NCBI GenBank assembly: GCA_017562135.1
Contig: QEYB01000388.1
Coordinates: 310,001 to 374,000, forward strand
DNA from: Dipylidium caninum
Taxonomy: Eukaryota > Platyhelminthes > Cestoda > Cyclophyllidea > Dipylidiidae
Reading direction: 5' to 3'
DNA: 64,000 nucleotides
The notes beneath the pieces were generated by a model. It searched no databases, was not told the DNA's origin, and saw only the letters and a list, made by a program, of their open reading frames with translations. Positions within the stretch are counted from its first letter, which is position 1, and the number at the start of each line of letters is the position of its first letter. This document shows, in pieces, positions 36,317 to 48,472 of the stretch. The position numbers and the translations under genes were made by a program.

Positions 36317-37908
36317 TATTTTTTTGTTGTACTTACTTTATAAGGTAGTATTAGTTTTCTTGGTATGTTTTTATTCCTTGATATTGCTTTGGAAAAGCAT
36401 TGAACGCTAGCTCGTACCTTGTTAGCACTTGCATAAAATCCTCTAGGGAATACCTACTCGTTAAGCTTAAGAATTCGACTTATTTATATTTGACTGAATT
36501 TTCAAACATGGGCGGGTTAGCCTTGAAACCATTTATTTTATTTGAACTTTGTGCATGGAAACTAGCGTTAGGATGGACCATCACAGTTTTAATATCGCGG
36601 TTAAATTTTGTTTTATAGGTTTTTATGATAGATTCCCTCTCGCAGTCCTGCCTCTTAATTAAAAACAACTCATGTTACACGTAAGGATCAACTTAATTGA
36701 CTAAACGGCAAGGCAACAGACTTGAAGTACTGGCCAGAGACAAAACTAGAGATGTTGCTGAAAATCGCTACTGGTAGGGAACAAGTGGAGCGGGATCTTG
36801 TTCTCCAGTGTAGCCTTTCGGTGGCTTTTTGGGTTATCGGTGATGATGGGCTAAGTTGTGTGGGTGTGGACAAAGTTTGATTATGGGTGTGTAAGCACAG
36901 ACAGTACACTGGCCACACAGATGGGAGAGGGTAGAGGACCTGTTGTTTGCCACCTGTATTCATTGGAATAAACTGGATAAGTTTCCGAACATTACCTGTT
37001 ATGCATGATCGTCTTATTTCATTAATTTCCCGGGAAATTTGGTGAGTTATGAGAACTGCGCATTATGGAGAATCAGGCGCTGCGAGAAATACTACGGGGT
37101 TCTATGAGATCGCCATCAGTAGGGGCACAACCGTTTCGAAGCTGTTATAAATTCCAAATACCGAGAAAAAACAAAGATGAAAGACCGCCCATGGGTTTCG
37201 CTTGCATGGCTGATAACATATGCGATAGTTTTTGGAGTATTCGTCAGGAGATCACTTGACATCGCATGGTTTAGAGCAAGTGCCTCCAGTTATAGAAAGT
37301 CTCTGGATTCAAAGTTACAAGGGGATGTGGAAGAACACAAGTAAGTCAATGAGAAAAATTGAGGACGTCGGGGATGGTGCTGAAATGAACAAAGTAACGA
37401 TGTTTAGTCAATCATGTCAATCATTAGTTTCAACTTGAAAGATTTACGCAGCCGTAACAATCTTGAACGCGGGGGAAAGGGTTACATTAATGATATAAAT
37501 AAGCGTTGACGCTTATTTGCCTTTTTGTTTTAATAACTCTTTAAACGAGTGGTAAATACAACACCACTGTTGTTCGGTTCTATCGTCTATTTATCGCTCT
37601 GAGAGCTCCGTAATTTTCTTTCGTTTCCTGAAGCCGACAGACACAGGCCATTAATAGCAGCTTATCCTCAAACTATTTTGAATGAATGGTAACGCTTAGT
37701 CAATCGGTTTTTTCTTTGAATTTTGATCTTACACATTTGTTTCTTTTCAGCTGATAATAGGAAGAAATTTGGCTGTTTCGCCGGCTCATCGCTAACGCAT
37801 TTTGCCTCTAGGATTTCCTGCTTATCAATCTCACGAGCCTTTAAGATACTAAATCTGCCTGAAAACTTTATATTTGTACATATACTCCAAGGACATATCT
37901 GATTGCAG
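36313..37908. other. Intergenic region upstream of ABCB7
   Basis: 1.6 kb without a recognised exon. The first ABCB7 ATG (37909) is preceded by TTGCAG, so this region may include an untranslated first exon spliced or trans-spliced to that acceptor. Short open frames at 37065-37438 match nothing. Confidence 0.4.
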
Positions 37909-40900
37909 ATGGTTTCACTTCTTTATATGCGTTTCGCGAAATGCGGCTCAGTTCCCTCAACCTACGTTTATCAAAGCTTAGTCGACTTACCTTCGGTATG
38001 CCGGCCAAAACTGTCAATGCTATTGGGCAAATACACCGTCAATACCATAAGACCCCATTACCTTGTCACTCGACACATGCATTCGCACATACCATTGGAT
38101 CCAAACACCCAAAAAATCTCGCTGGATGTGAGCCACCACTTTTGATTCAGTTAACTTGCTAACTGGCTGTCCTTACCATTCCTTTATTAATTTTTATAGA
38201 GAGGCAAGGACGCTATGATAATTCGTCGATTGTTTGGTTACATCTGGCCCGCTGACAATCCTTCCATTCGATACCGCGTTGGGACAGCATTCGGGCTGCT
38301 TTTGGCGGCCAAGCTAGCTAATGTGGCTGTCCCTTTCATCTTTAAATACGGCGTTGATGTAATTTCTGGTGATTCACCAATCCTCCTCTCTAGCTGCTCT
38401 CCTACAACCATGGCGGTTGCCACCATGATCACATGTAATTTGCTCTTCTATTTTTTATCTGTTCTGAGCTTTTGCTATGCATGTTCATGGTTTTGCTGTG
38501 TACAGACACATTGTCTCGTATTTTTTATTCTATTGTGCATTGCCTTTTCCGTCGGGTAAAAATAGTTTCGAATCCATTTTACTTTTAGAAAGCAATTTTG
38601 CATTAGTCTGACTTTGAAACATGGCATGTAATTTCAGTTGAGAACCGTTTTTTGGTACTGATGCGATTTCGTTACGATTTTTAGCCATTTCTAGCCGGTT
38701 CTACCGCAGTTTGTTTACGTATCTGGTAGTTTCACCTTTTATGCATTTTGCTGCTCTTTTTCAGTCTAAACAACACTTGTTGGATTTTTGTCATATTGCC
38801 ACTTGCTTTTCTCCTATATTAGGTGCTATGAACGAATTACTTTTGGAGGAAGTCATTAAAATTATACTCATTTTAACATTCTCCCCAGATGGTGCTGTGC
38901 GTGCAGCCGCATCCGGCTTAAACGAACTTCGCAATGCCGTCTTTGCTCGAGCCGCACATTCCTCCATACGGAAGGTTGGTGTTGCAGTGTTCAATCATGT
39001 CCTCTCTCTTGACCTCGCCTACCACCTCGATAGGAGAACAGGAGCCGTGGGTAAAGCGATAGATCGAGGCGCCCGTGCTATTCAATTTGTCCTCATAGCG
39101 CTTGTCTTCAATCTTCTTCCAACCCTTTTGGAGGTTTGTCTTGTGACTGGAATCCTGGTGAGTTGTGCTTAATTCATATTCTCCCTCCAGTACTAATATC
39201 CAATCAATAGAAAGGACGAATGCGTATTTGTTCTGTTATGTTTTGTTCAGTTTCAGAAGTACGGTCTGGGATGCAGTGCAATTGCCCTCTCATGCGTAGG
39301 TGTATATACGGCTTTCACTTTGGCTGTGACTCGTTGGCGAACTGAGTTTCGTCGCGAGATGAACAAGGCCGATGGTCTGGCTGGAAGTCATGCTACCGAT
39401 GCCATGATCAATTATGAAACTGTCAAAGTAATTAAATTTTGATTACTCATGTGTTATAATATATGGATTCGTCTAATCAGATTTTATTTTACTGGTACGT
39501 TCCCTGTCATTTTGAACAATCCATAGTGCTATCACCCAAGTAACCCGCACTTAGACGATGGCTTGTTTACGCCAACCAATATTTGGAAGTTAAGACACTA
39601 AGAATAAAGGAATACTAACGCGATTTTTCATAATCTCAACTTATTTGTTTTTTTCGTATCTGAAAGGCGGATCAAAATGTGACGTTCCTTGTTTACCCAT
39701 GTAGATATTTTGATTATTATTATTATTGTTTACTCACGGATCAAACAACTTTGTTTTTTTTCCATTTTGAAGAATATGAATTTTCACGCATAAACAGTAT
39801 TTACTTCGCCTCATCTTGCACTGGAAGGATGGCCTTTAGTTAAGAATAGATGATGCCTTTAAAAATTTGCTACTATCGTGAACTCCTTACTAACGTTTGA
39901 TATTATGAGGGAATTACTTCTTGCACGTCTTTGCTCAATTGTCAAATAAGATCGTTGGTCATTTGCGGCATATATGAATGAATCTTTGCGAGTGTCGCAA
40001 ATTGATTCCTCTAACACTACATGTTAGACAAAAACGAAGTCGATAATTTTATTTGTGAATAGCTCGCGCGGTATTTCCAACTCCCGCTAATTGCTGAAAC
40101 TCTATGAACTTTCATTTTTTTATCACTGCCGCCAGTTATTTTTACGTTTTAATTACACTTTCTATTGTAGTACTTTGGAAACGAGTCTCATGAAAGTAAC
40201 ATCTACGACCAGTTGCAGGGTCGATTCGAGCAAGCCAGTATTAAGACCTCCGTAAGTCTGGCCGCTTTAAATTTTGGTCAAGTGGCAATCTTCTCAGCAG
40301 GCCTGGCAGCCACAATGGCCCTAGTAGCCGGCAAAATTGACCCCTTCGCCATTGCTGCTGCTACTTCAGCTGCAGAAACTATTACATCCGCCTCCGGCCT
40401 CACTGTGGGTGACCTAGTGTTGGTTAATGGTCTTCTATTTCAACTTTCCGTGCCCCTTAACTTCCTTGGCAGTGTCTATCGTGAGATTCGTCAGTCTCTT
40501 GTTGATATGACTACGATGTTCAAACTCATGGAGATAAATCCAAACATTCAGGTATACTTCATTCTCATCCATTCTGAAATCTGCATCACAGGACAATAGT
40601 TTTATGATGAGAATTGCCGCTTTTCAAGTTGCAATAGGTCTTTTGATAGTCCATCTATGTTTTGAAGTTTTATCAAGTATTTTTTTCTTTATGGAATTAT
40701 CGCACTTGAATCGACATCAAACCTTTGTTATAAGGAACAAAAAAACACGGGAAAATCCCTGAAATGTATTAGGTTTCCACATCCACAAATATCAATCAAG
40801 ATGTTTGCGTTATTACTTCTTATAGCTAAATCTAAAAAAAGCAGTTATATGGTCGTAAGATAGTCTTTTCCATCGCTTATTCCGCCTATTTAGCTATGGT

Positions 40901-43900
40901 GAACATTTATCTTATGCTTAAATCAGGTTTTAACTATGTTATGGGACATTGTTTACCATAAGTAGATTTTCTAAGGCCGTTTTTAGTTTATCCTCGAAAA
41001 CATGCGTGATTACTTATGATGACTGCCACAACGACTAGAATTACGGCATACATGGGCTCTCTGAAACATCAAGGCAGCAACTCCTTCTTGTTTGTTCTTC
41101 ACTAACTATGGTGAAAGATCACATCTCTCTCACTTGAATGGAATTAGAATATTTCATGTATTGTGACTATGTCCACTGACAAGTCACGAAGCTTTTTTAT
41201 CTTGAATCGGTAATATTCGTTCAGACCTTTTCGTTAGGTCACGACTTCGGTTTCGATAGATAAAGCACTTCCTTGGGCGGCTCCGTGTCAGGCAAAATCT
41301 TTTGAGACTGAGACAATGCAGCCGTTAATACTTTTTTTTTTCACTCTAGTCTGTGCCAGGAGCCCCCCCATTAAATGTCACTAAGGATACTGCGAGCATT
41401 GAATTCCGTGACGTTTGCTTCTCCTACCAGAAGGCTGCCTATTTGCAACGGAAGCTTTGCGACCGACTCTCCTTCAAGGTGGGTGTGGGATCCTTTCCGC
41501 AAAACTATCTTCTGAGGTAGTGCCCTTTGAAATCGAGGTAGTGAGGGACAATCAACACACATGATGCACCAGTTCATCAACCTTGTTGCGCCACATAGAA
41601 AAGTCTTGTGTATATCAGTACCATTACGTTATACTACTTGTGATTATTTACTTCCCAATCATTAACTTGCTCTGTTTCGAGCCGGTTATCATAATTTTAC
41701 TAGGGTGAATTGTAGCCTCCAGCAACAGGGATGAAAGGAGCTTAATAGAATACCAATGCGGTTCCTCTATTGCTATGATTGAGTTACCCTCGTTGTCGGA
41801 ATTTCGTATGCATTTATTTATATACACCAACCGGTTGAGAATGTAGTCAACACTCAGCGCTTTTTGTATTTCCTCATGCGATGCGACCGTTGAGACGTTA
41901 ATTTGGCCCTAATTTATCATACCGAAGTGTTTATGAGTCATTTTCGGCGTCCATCGCAGTTCACTTCTCACCTATTTCAGTGTCAACCTTTTGTGGTTTT
42001 ACCTTACCGATTATCAGGCACTCTAAATACTTCTTACATACCATTAGGCTTCTTTAAACAATTAATCTGATGGATTGTGTTTGTTTCTCCCTTTATAGCG
42101 AAAACTGTACCACATGTAGTCAGACTCTCGAGTATGTGCTACTTTTTTCTTATTTTATGAGTGTAGTCATGTTGCGTGTTTCCAGGTGGATCCAGGCCAG
42201 CGAGTGGCGGTAGTGGGAGAGAGCGGTAGTGGCAAGTCAACTCTGGTACGCCTCCTTTATCGCTTCTACGATGCCGATGCTGGTTCCATCCTTATTGGGG
42301 GCCAAAACATTCGCGAGGTTGATCTAACCAGTTTGCGGAAATCAATGGCCATCATTCCTCAGGTAGGTCTCTGAATGGGCTTTTGCATTTCCTACTAAGA
42401 TTTTCCATTCTCTGTGTTTACCGGAAGACCAAAGCCTTGTTTTGGAAAAGTTTGAAGAACTTTGGAGTTTTCACTGAATTTACACACCTTTTAAGCGGTG
42501 GGGGAGTCTTATTCCAAACTGTTGAGTGCACACTTTACCTTGTTTTCTCGTTATTCGGTAGTCTACCGGCGTGAAATGGTGTATAAAACTGCACCTTCTC
42601 AATTTTATATATTCAAGCTATTTAATTTTTATATCAACCTGTAAAGGGTGAAGTCGGCATGGGATCGTGCGATGCGACTCTTCGCGAGCGTCGCAATCAA
42701 CTCTGTAAATGTACAAGATCAACAATTTTCAAGTCCCCATAACTGAAGCGAACTGTTTCATGCAGCTCGTTTATTCATCTTTGGCATCCCAAGTCTTCTG
42801 TTCCCCGTGATGTTTTAGACAAGGCGGGGCAGGGGCTTACATCCTGTCTATTTCCCAGTTTCGTATTATTTTTCCATTTACTTCACCCGAATTAACCAAA
42901 AGGGGGCTTTTTAAACTTCATTTTCTGTATAAAAGTCGCATATACGCCGAGTAACTGTGTGGTGCTAACTTCTAAACTGTTCTACTTGGCGATTATCAAT
43001 TTGGGTGAGCTACACCGATTGATTTAACTAAACTACCTTTCTACTGTCATGTTCAAAAACACTGAAGACAGCCGCACGCCGTCAAGTCATTTTGATAAAT
43101 TTGGCTCAATTGTGTTTTAGTCCTTTTTGTGGTTGGCAGGTTGACCGAGTCTACTCCTCCTTTCCCCCAACTTTGAAGTAATTTGCATTACCGGGATCAA
43201 GGCTGATTGGCGCCTTGCTGTTACCTCAGCCGACATTGTCATCGTACCTTGTAGCTTACATGTGAAATTTTGTTGATCAAAGCCGCGCTCCAAATCGCTT
43301 TCAATGAATCGCTTTGTTAGGTTCTTTCACCTAACCATGGTCTCCCCCCAACTCTTATGACTGTTAGGCGCCTCATCATGATAGCTGTCTGATAAATCAA
43401 CCAGCTTTCGATGTAGTTAATTCATTTTTATAAACCGTAAAAATGGACCTCCTTTGTCCCCTGGGCTTACCGATCTCTAAACTTGAGCCAAGTCCGACGA
43501 GACATTTATGTATTTATAGGATGGTTCCAAGTTTAGCTGTTGGTGAAAGGCAGATGGGCCTTAGCTCCTTGCTCGAAGGTAGACGTCTGGCTTGGCATCT
43601 CATTCAATATCTTTCCTTCGCCTAGGATACGGTACTTTTCCACAACACAATTTTCTACAATCTTAAATATGGGAACCTTGACGCCACAGACGACGAAGTC
43701 TACAAGGCAGCGAGGCTTGCTGATTTGGACCAGGCCATTCAACGCATGCCTCTACAATATGAGACTCAGGTACAAGGCAGTTCTTTAGTTTCCTGAAGCC
43801 ACTGCTCTACCCTTTTAGGTTGGCGAACGCGGTCTTAAGCTCTCGGGAGGTGAGAAGCAGCGCGTTGCAATCGCAAGAGCCCTTCTCAAAAAGGCCCCCA

Positions 43901-44261
43901 TCCTCATCTACGACGAGGCGACCTCGTCCCTTGACACCATCACCGAAGGCGTTAGTTCTCAATACTTATCCAGAAGAAGCAGCTTACTCTTCACATGCTC
44001 ATCTCACTCAATTTCATTCGCCTCTTGCAGACTATTCTCCGACGCCTAGTCAGAGCTACTCCTGGCATTACCTCAATTGTGATTGCACATCGCCTGAGCA
44101 CAATTGTAGACGCCGATCGGATCATTGTCCTTCGTGGAGGCCGCGTTTTTGAGGAGGGTACTCACGAAAGCCTCATAGCTACACCGAACTCTTACTATTC
44201 CCAATTATGGCACCAGCAGATGACGGGAAAGCTAAAGGATGCTGTAGGCACTAGTATTTGA
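37909..44261 (+). CDS. ABCB7: Mitochondrial ABC half-transporter ABCB7 (ATM1 family), 697 aa
   Basis: Homodimeric inner-membrane exporter of a glutathione-linked sulphur compound needed for cytosolic iron-sulphur protein assembly. Exons: 37909-38127, 38200-38434, 38889-39157, 39251-39427, 40171-40551, 41350-41478, 42186-42362, 43626-43769, 43819-43950, 44031-44261; all joins keep phase. The first 73 residues are basic and low in acidic residues, like a transit peptide. [17 protein letters not shown] opens the membrane domain. Family hallmarks follow: [57 protein letters not shown] with [25 protein letters not shown] and [11 protein letters not shown]. The nucleotide-binding domain has Walker [10 protein letters not shown] (about 481-489), Q-loop IIPQ, signature LSGGEKQR (about 585), Walker B ILIYDEA and H-loop VIAHRLS. 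It lacks the Cys-rich C-terminal tail of human ABCB7 and carries an insert rich in Ala and Thr before LTVGDLV. The start is the first ATG in the frame that splices in phase. Confidence 0.94.
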
Positions 44262-44278
44262 ATGTCTTGTATGACTCG

Positions 44279-44284
44279 AATAAA
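44279..44284 (+). terminator. Polyadenylation signal of ABCB7
   Basis: AATAAA 18 nt past the ABCB7 stop, within the 91-bp gap before the NAE1 stop on the other strand. Confidence 0.7.
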
Positions 44285-44352
44285 AATCGTTTTAGAATTG
44301 AAAATAGCACGAGAAGGGGGTCTTCTTGCTATTCTGACAAAGTACACGATAG

Positions 44353-47300
44353 TCAAAACTCCAAAAGCGTCACTTGCTGGGTGATTCCATTGTAGATGAG
44401 GGGCTGGCAAATTGGCACAAATTGGTGGGTGACAAGTTTTATAACCTCCTGAGCCGCGATTCCTCCCATAAAGGCGGCTACGGAGTGAACTTCACCTCCT
44501 CCGAAACGACACATCTCCTGAAGTGGTAGAAATAAATTGAATAAAGTAGGTCGGTAGAAAACCACTTCCAAAAAGTAGATCGCTACGAATAAGAGACAAA
44601 ATAAGGTGAGACCACATTAGCTTGGGTTTCTTAGTCCTAATAGGCGGCGGTAATATGATCGAAAAAGTCATCGTATATTCACAGTGACTAGCGAAGTACC
44701 ATTTATCTTCGGGGCAGCTCCGGCGGGGGTAGAGAAAAATTGAGTTAATGAAATTGGATGTCGGATTGGTAACACGTTTGACTACTGTCAAGGTGGGGAA
44801 TCTGGGTTAGTAGAAGGTGGGCGGAAGGGATCTTAACGCGATTTGTTACGGGGGTGGAGGGTCGCTCCGCCATTGTGACGAGCTCCGCCTCCCTTCATTC
44901 ACTAACACTCAAATAGAAAGGTTATTTCTAAATTACGCACATAGCCAGAAGCGATGATTTAGTGGTGTAGATTAAAGCCCCGAAGTAGAGTTACCGGGAT
45001 ACCGAGAAGCGTTCACATGGTGGCTGGTAGAAATCTGCCCCGAAAAGCAACAACTCCGCGAGAGTGACCCTCAAAACTCTAGAAGTTATTATTATTCACT
45101 GGGCAATATTCGATGATATCTTACATCACTGCAGAACTAAGTAGAACAGTATTTGCATTAACAAAAAAAAAACAAAGAAAGCGATCCTGCTCTCAAAACG
45201 CAAATGGGGTTCGTTGAAGACTCCAGTGTGTCAACTTATTAATCTTCCTAAGTCTCGGCGAATCTTGAGGAAATTCAACGAGACACGGGCTCCTTTTGCT
45301 CAACTGCCTTACATATGAGCTGAAAACAAATAGCAATTAAACTTCATAGACGACAAAACTTGTTCTACCCATATTGGGACTAGCCAACACAAACAAGTGT
45401 CGCTTCGGTATTTAAACTGGACTCCTTGAGACAAAAATCAAGCATCAGTAGTCCGTCAAATTTCCTTTGCTTAGCAACTGCCCAGTTTGAAGCCCCAGGA
45501 AGTGTACAGAATACATGCGGATTTTCCATTGCTAGTGGGGATTGGCGGACTCACGTGAACAAAGTCGTCAGAAACTCGATTTACAGCCATCTCACTGGCC
45601 ATGAGGACGCGATTCACGTGGGCTCTCAGACAGGGGACGTCAAGCTCCACAATATGAGGCGCGAATTGATTATCACCGCCTTCAACAGTGGCCTCTACTG
45701 ATGTCGATGAGCCACAAGGACTGCCTGGCCACCTGCCGTGTTCGGAGTGAAAGCTGGCGGCAGCACGCAGGATGAAGTACCAGAGCATGGCGTGGTTTCC
45801 TTCGTGAGTTGGAATCAAATCTTCAGGTGCACAGGTTTAACGTTTATTTAAGCTTCCAATACACAAGAAGAGAATAAATGTAGTAGTATAATGAATGTCC
45901 AGCAAGCGGTCGAGTGAGATGAATTAGAAGCATTAAATAGCCCAACTTAGCAATATGATGTCAGATAAAACCAGGGCCAGTTAATATTGAGTTCAAGATG
46001 CACAGAAAACCGGTGTGTGTATAAAGACACATTAAGTGAGTCTGAAGTCATGAAAAGTTAACATTGGATAAAAACTGGGCCTTCACAATTATAATAATGA
46101 AAAAAAAGGGGTGATCGCCGAGGAAATTACTTATAACTGTTATGAGTAGATATTTCTAAAAAAGGCTCAGAAATTCGCCTACCTTATGATGACGTCCGTG
46201 CCAAAATCAAGGGCGTCAAGAATAATCACTTCAAAAAGCCAAAACTAGTCTTTATTCAAAATTGAACATACTTTTAACTCTGAGTACGTAAAACTAACAG
46301 GTTATAAGCGTATAACCCAAAATCTAACAGACCCAATTAATCAAGAGGAATTTGCCCTCACTCGAGGTAATTTGAACATTTACAATAGGTACCTCACTTT
46401 CGAGAAGAAGATCATCTACCGCAACCGTCGACTATGGTTAATTCTATATAAGCCAAACACCTCATTATGGTTGCAAGTAGCCTACGAAACATTGCATGCG
46501 CTAATGACTTCGTTTTCATATAAAAAGCTACAAAAATCTTAGGAGTAAAGTTAGGAATTCCGAAACTTTGTGCTCCGAAGAATTACATATGCATTAGTGA
46601 ATTAAACAATATGTAACCTTCAAAAGCCATTCTCAGGTGCATCATAACGAACCGCAATTACGGGTGCAGGTATGAGGAATGTACGCGACCGTCAACTTAC
46701 GCAAATCATCACAGCGAGCCGGAGATAGTTTCAACTCCTCTTCAAGCGAACGGCACCTAATTACACGCAAATAGGCAGCGTTGCGCGCTGAAATAATGAT
46801 AACAGTACCGCTAAACCAGATAGATGGACAAAGATAAGGTAAAATAATTTGCGAACCCAGAAGCCTCACGTCCCCTAAGCGTAATCCATCCACCTGAAAA
46901 CGTAAAAAGAATGCTAGAAACATCGTAAGTTAAACAGTTGAAAGAATAAATGACTGCTCGACCCACATGAGATAATCGGGACGCCAATTGTTCTACGGCC
47001 GTTTCGGCGGCCTCTCGATAGGCGGCCAGGAGTTTCAGATAACGACTCGAACTAGAAGTCATGTCAGGAAGATCTCCTCGGATGGGTAAGTTTCCTTTGC
47101 CCTCATTCATAGTATATTCCTTCAAAGCACCAGCCAGTTTCCAAAAAGAGGACATCGTCAAGTTCAATACGGGACTGGTAGACTTGTGTGACTAAAAAAG
47201 GTAAGCAAAGAGAGTCGAAAATTACCCGATCTAAACTTATTTGGCTTTCACTACTTCCAAACCATTGGCATCGACAATCCTCAAATATGTGGAGAACCTC

Positions 47301-48472
47301 TGCTGGCACCTGTGTAGAGCAAGAAACATTTAATATGAATTTGTCGGCTGCTATGAAGAGTGACGAAAAAATCTCCTTACCTTCGTCTCAGAAATAGCCG
47401 TGTTAACAGCTTTTGCTGCCTCAATGAAATTAGTCAGCTCAAAGTTGGACTCTATCTTTTCTCCTCTTGAGCGACATCTCTCCAAAAAGGAATTTGCAGC
47501 TATAAACAATAATTAGATGTTTATAAACATGCTCTGTGACCAACCAACATCTATTAGCCCACGAACTTCTTGTTTATCTTTGTAGGTTGAAGGAAATCGA
47601 CCGTTCTGTAACGAATAAATGTCAAAGAAATGGCAAATAAGGTTTAAAAAAGATTGTCGTTGTAAAATGCCCCCATACATACCTGCTGTATAAAGCGCAA
47701 AAGAAACTTGTAGACAATGATGAGCCATGGCACTTGAGAAAGTTGACTGGCGGGAAGAGAATCCAAATCGTTTTCCGGTTCATTAACCAAACGAACAAAA
47801 GTCTCCGGTGGATTATCTAAGCGAAAATCAGGCATAGTTGAATCCGGATGGGACTCAATAATGGCATGTTCTTGCACAGATACACGAAGAAAACCAATGA
47901 ATCCAACACTGACACAGGCGACAATAGGAATGTGGGCCTGAGAAACAATCCTACTAATTCGAAGAAGCTTGCTAATATGACAACATACATAAATGAACAG
48001 CACGTACCTCTCAGAAATTTCTGTATATACAATAGCATCAAAACCCAGAAAAAACATAGGATCGTTTTCTATTAAGTTGTCCAAATTGTCGATTAAGTAT
48101 TTTCCTCGAACTTCCGTGTTCAGTTCCGAAAGACATTCCGTGACAGCCTGTGCTCTAGGCTGAAGTAATTAATATGAGAGGACGTAAACAACCTTTCCGA
48201 TTGAGGAAGTAGTCACAAAGAAGCTATACAAGTAATTACTTTAATGAGAGGACATACTTGCTACCCAAGTCTCTTTTGGTAACAATAGCGTCATCTACGA
48301 TTGTAAACGCACCGATGCCGGGCAGAACTAAATTTTTGAGAAGTTCTGATCCGACCCCATTGGAACCCAATATACAAACATTTGCATTTCCGAGCATTTC
48401 TTGACCGCGATCTCCCCAGAGACGTAGCTGGCGGTCATACCTCTGTTCTCTTGGTAAGGTCATAGACGACAT
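44353..48472 (-). CDS. NAE1: NEDD8-activating enzyme E1 regulatory subunit (APPBP1/NAE1), 569 aa
   Basis: Pairs with UBA3 to adenylate and activate NEDD8 for cullin neddylation; NAE1 is the half without the catalytic Cys. Exons (minus): 48472-48258, 48223-48193, 48159-48008, 47950-47683, 47605-47545, 47499-47381, 47309-47226, 47191-46967, 46893-46857, 46787-46701, 45820-45555, 44517-44353; phases agree at every join (human is 534 aa). The N-terminus EQRYDRQLRLWGDRGQEML and the nucleotide-fold motif LGSNGVGSELLKNLVLPGIG are diagnostic. Later conserved blocks: NFFVTTSSIGK, IIESHPDSTMPDFRLDNPPE, NGRFPSTYKDKQE, SSFWKLAGALKEY with GKGNLPIRGDLPDM, AAYLRVIRCRSLEEE, VHSVAAFMGGIAAQEVIKLV, and the end GITQQVTLLEF. 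Introns 1, 2 and 7 are 34, 33 and 34 nt, and exon 2 is only 31 nt. The 880-nt intron 46700-45821 and the 1037-nt intron 45554-44518 show nothing else. No AATAAA was seen past the stop. Confidence 0.93.

Noticed and set aside
37941..38162. Arg-rich open frame that looks like a mitochondrial transit peptide for ABCB7
   Set aside because: Joining it through the GTGAGC donor gives a TAG at the junction with exon 2. The overlapping frame from 37909 joins in phase.
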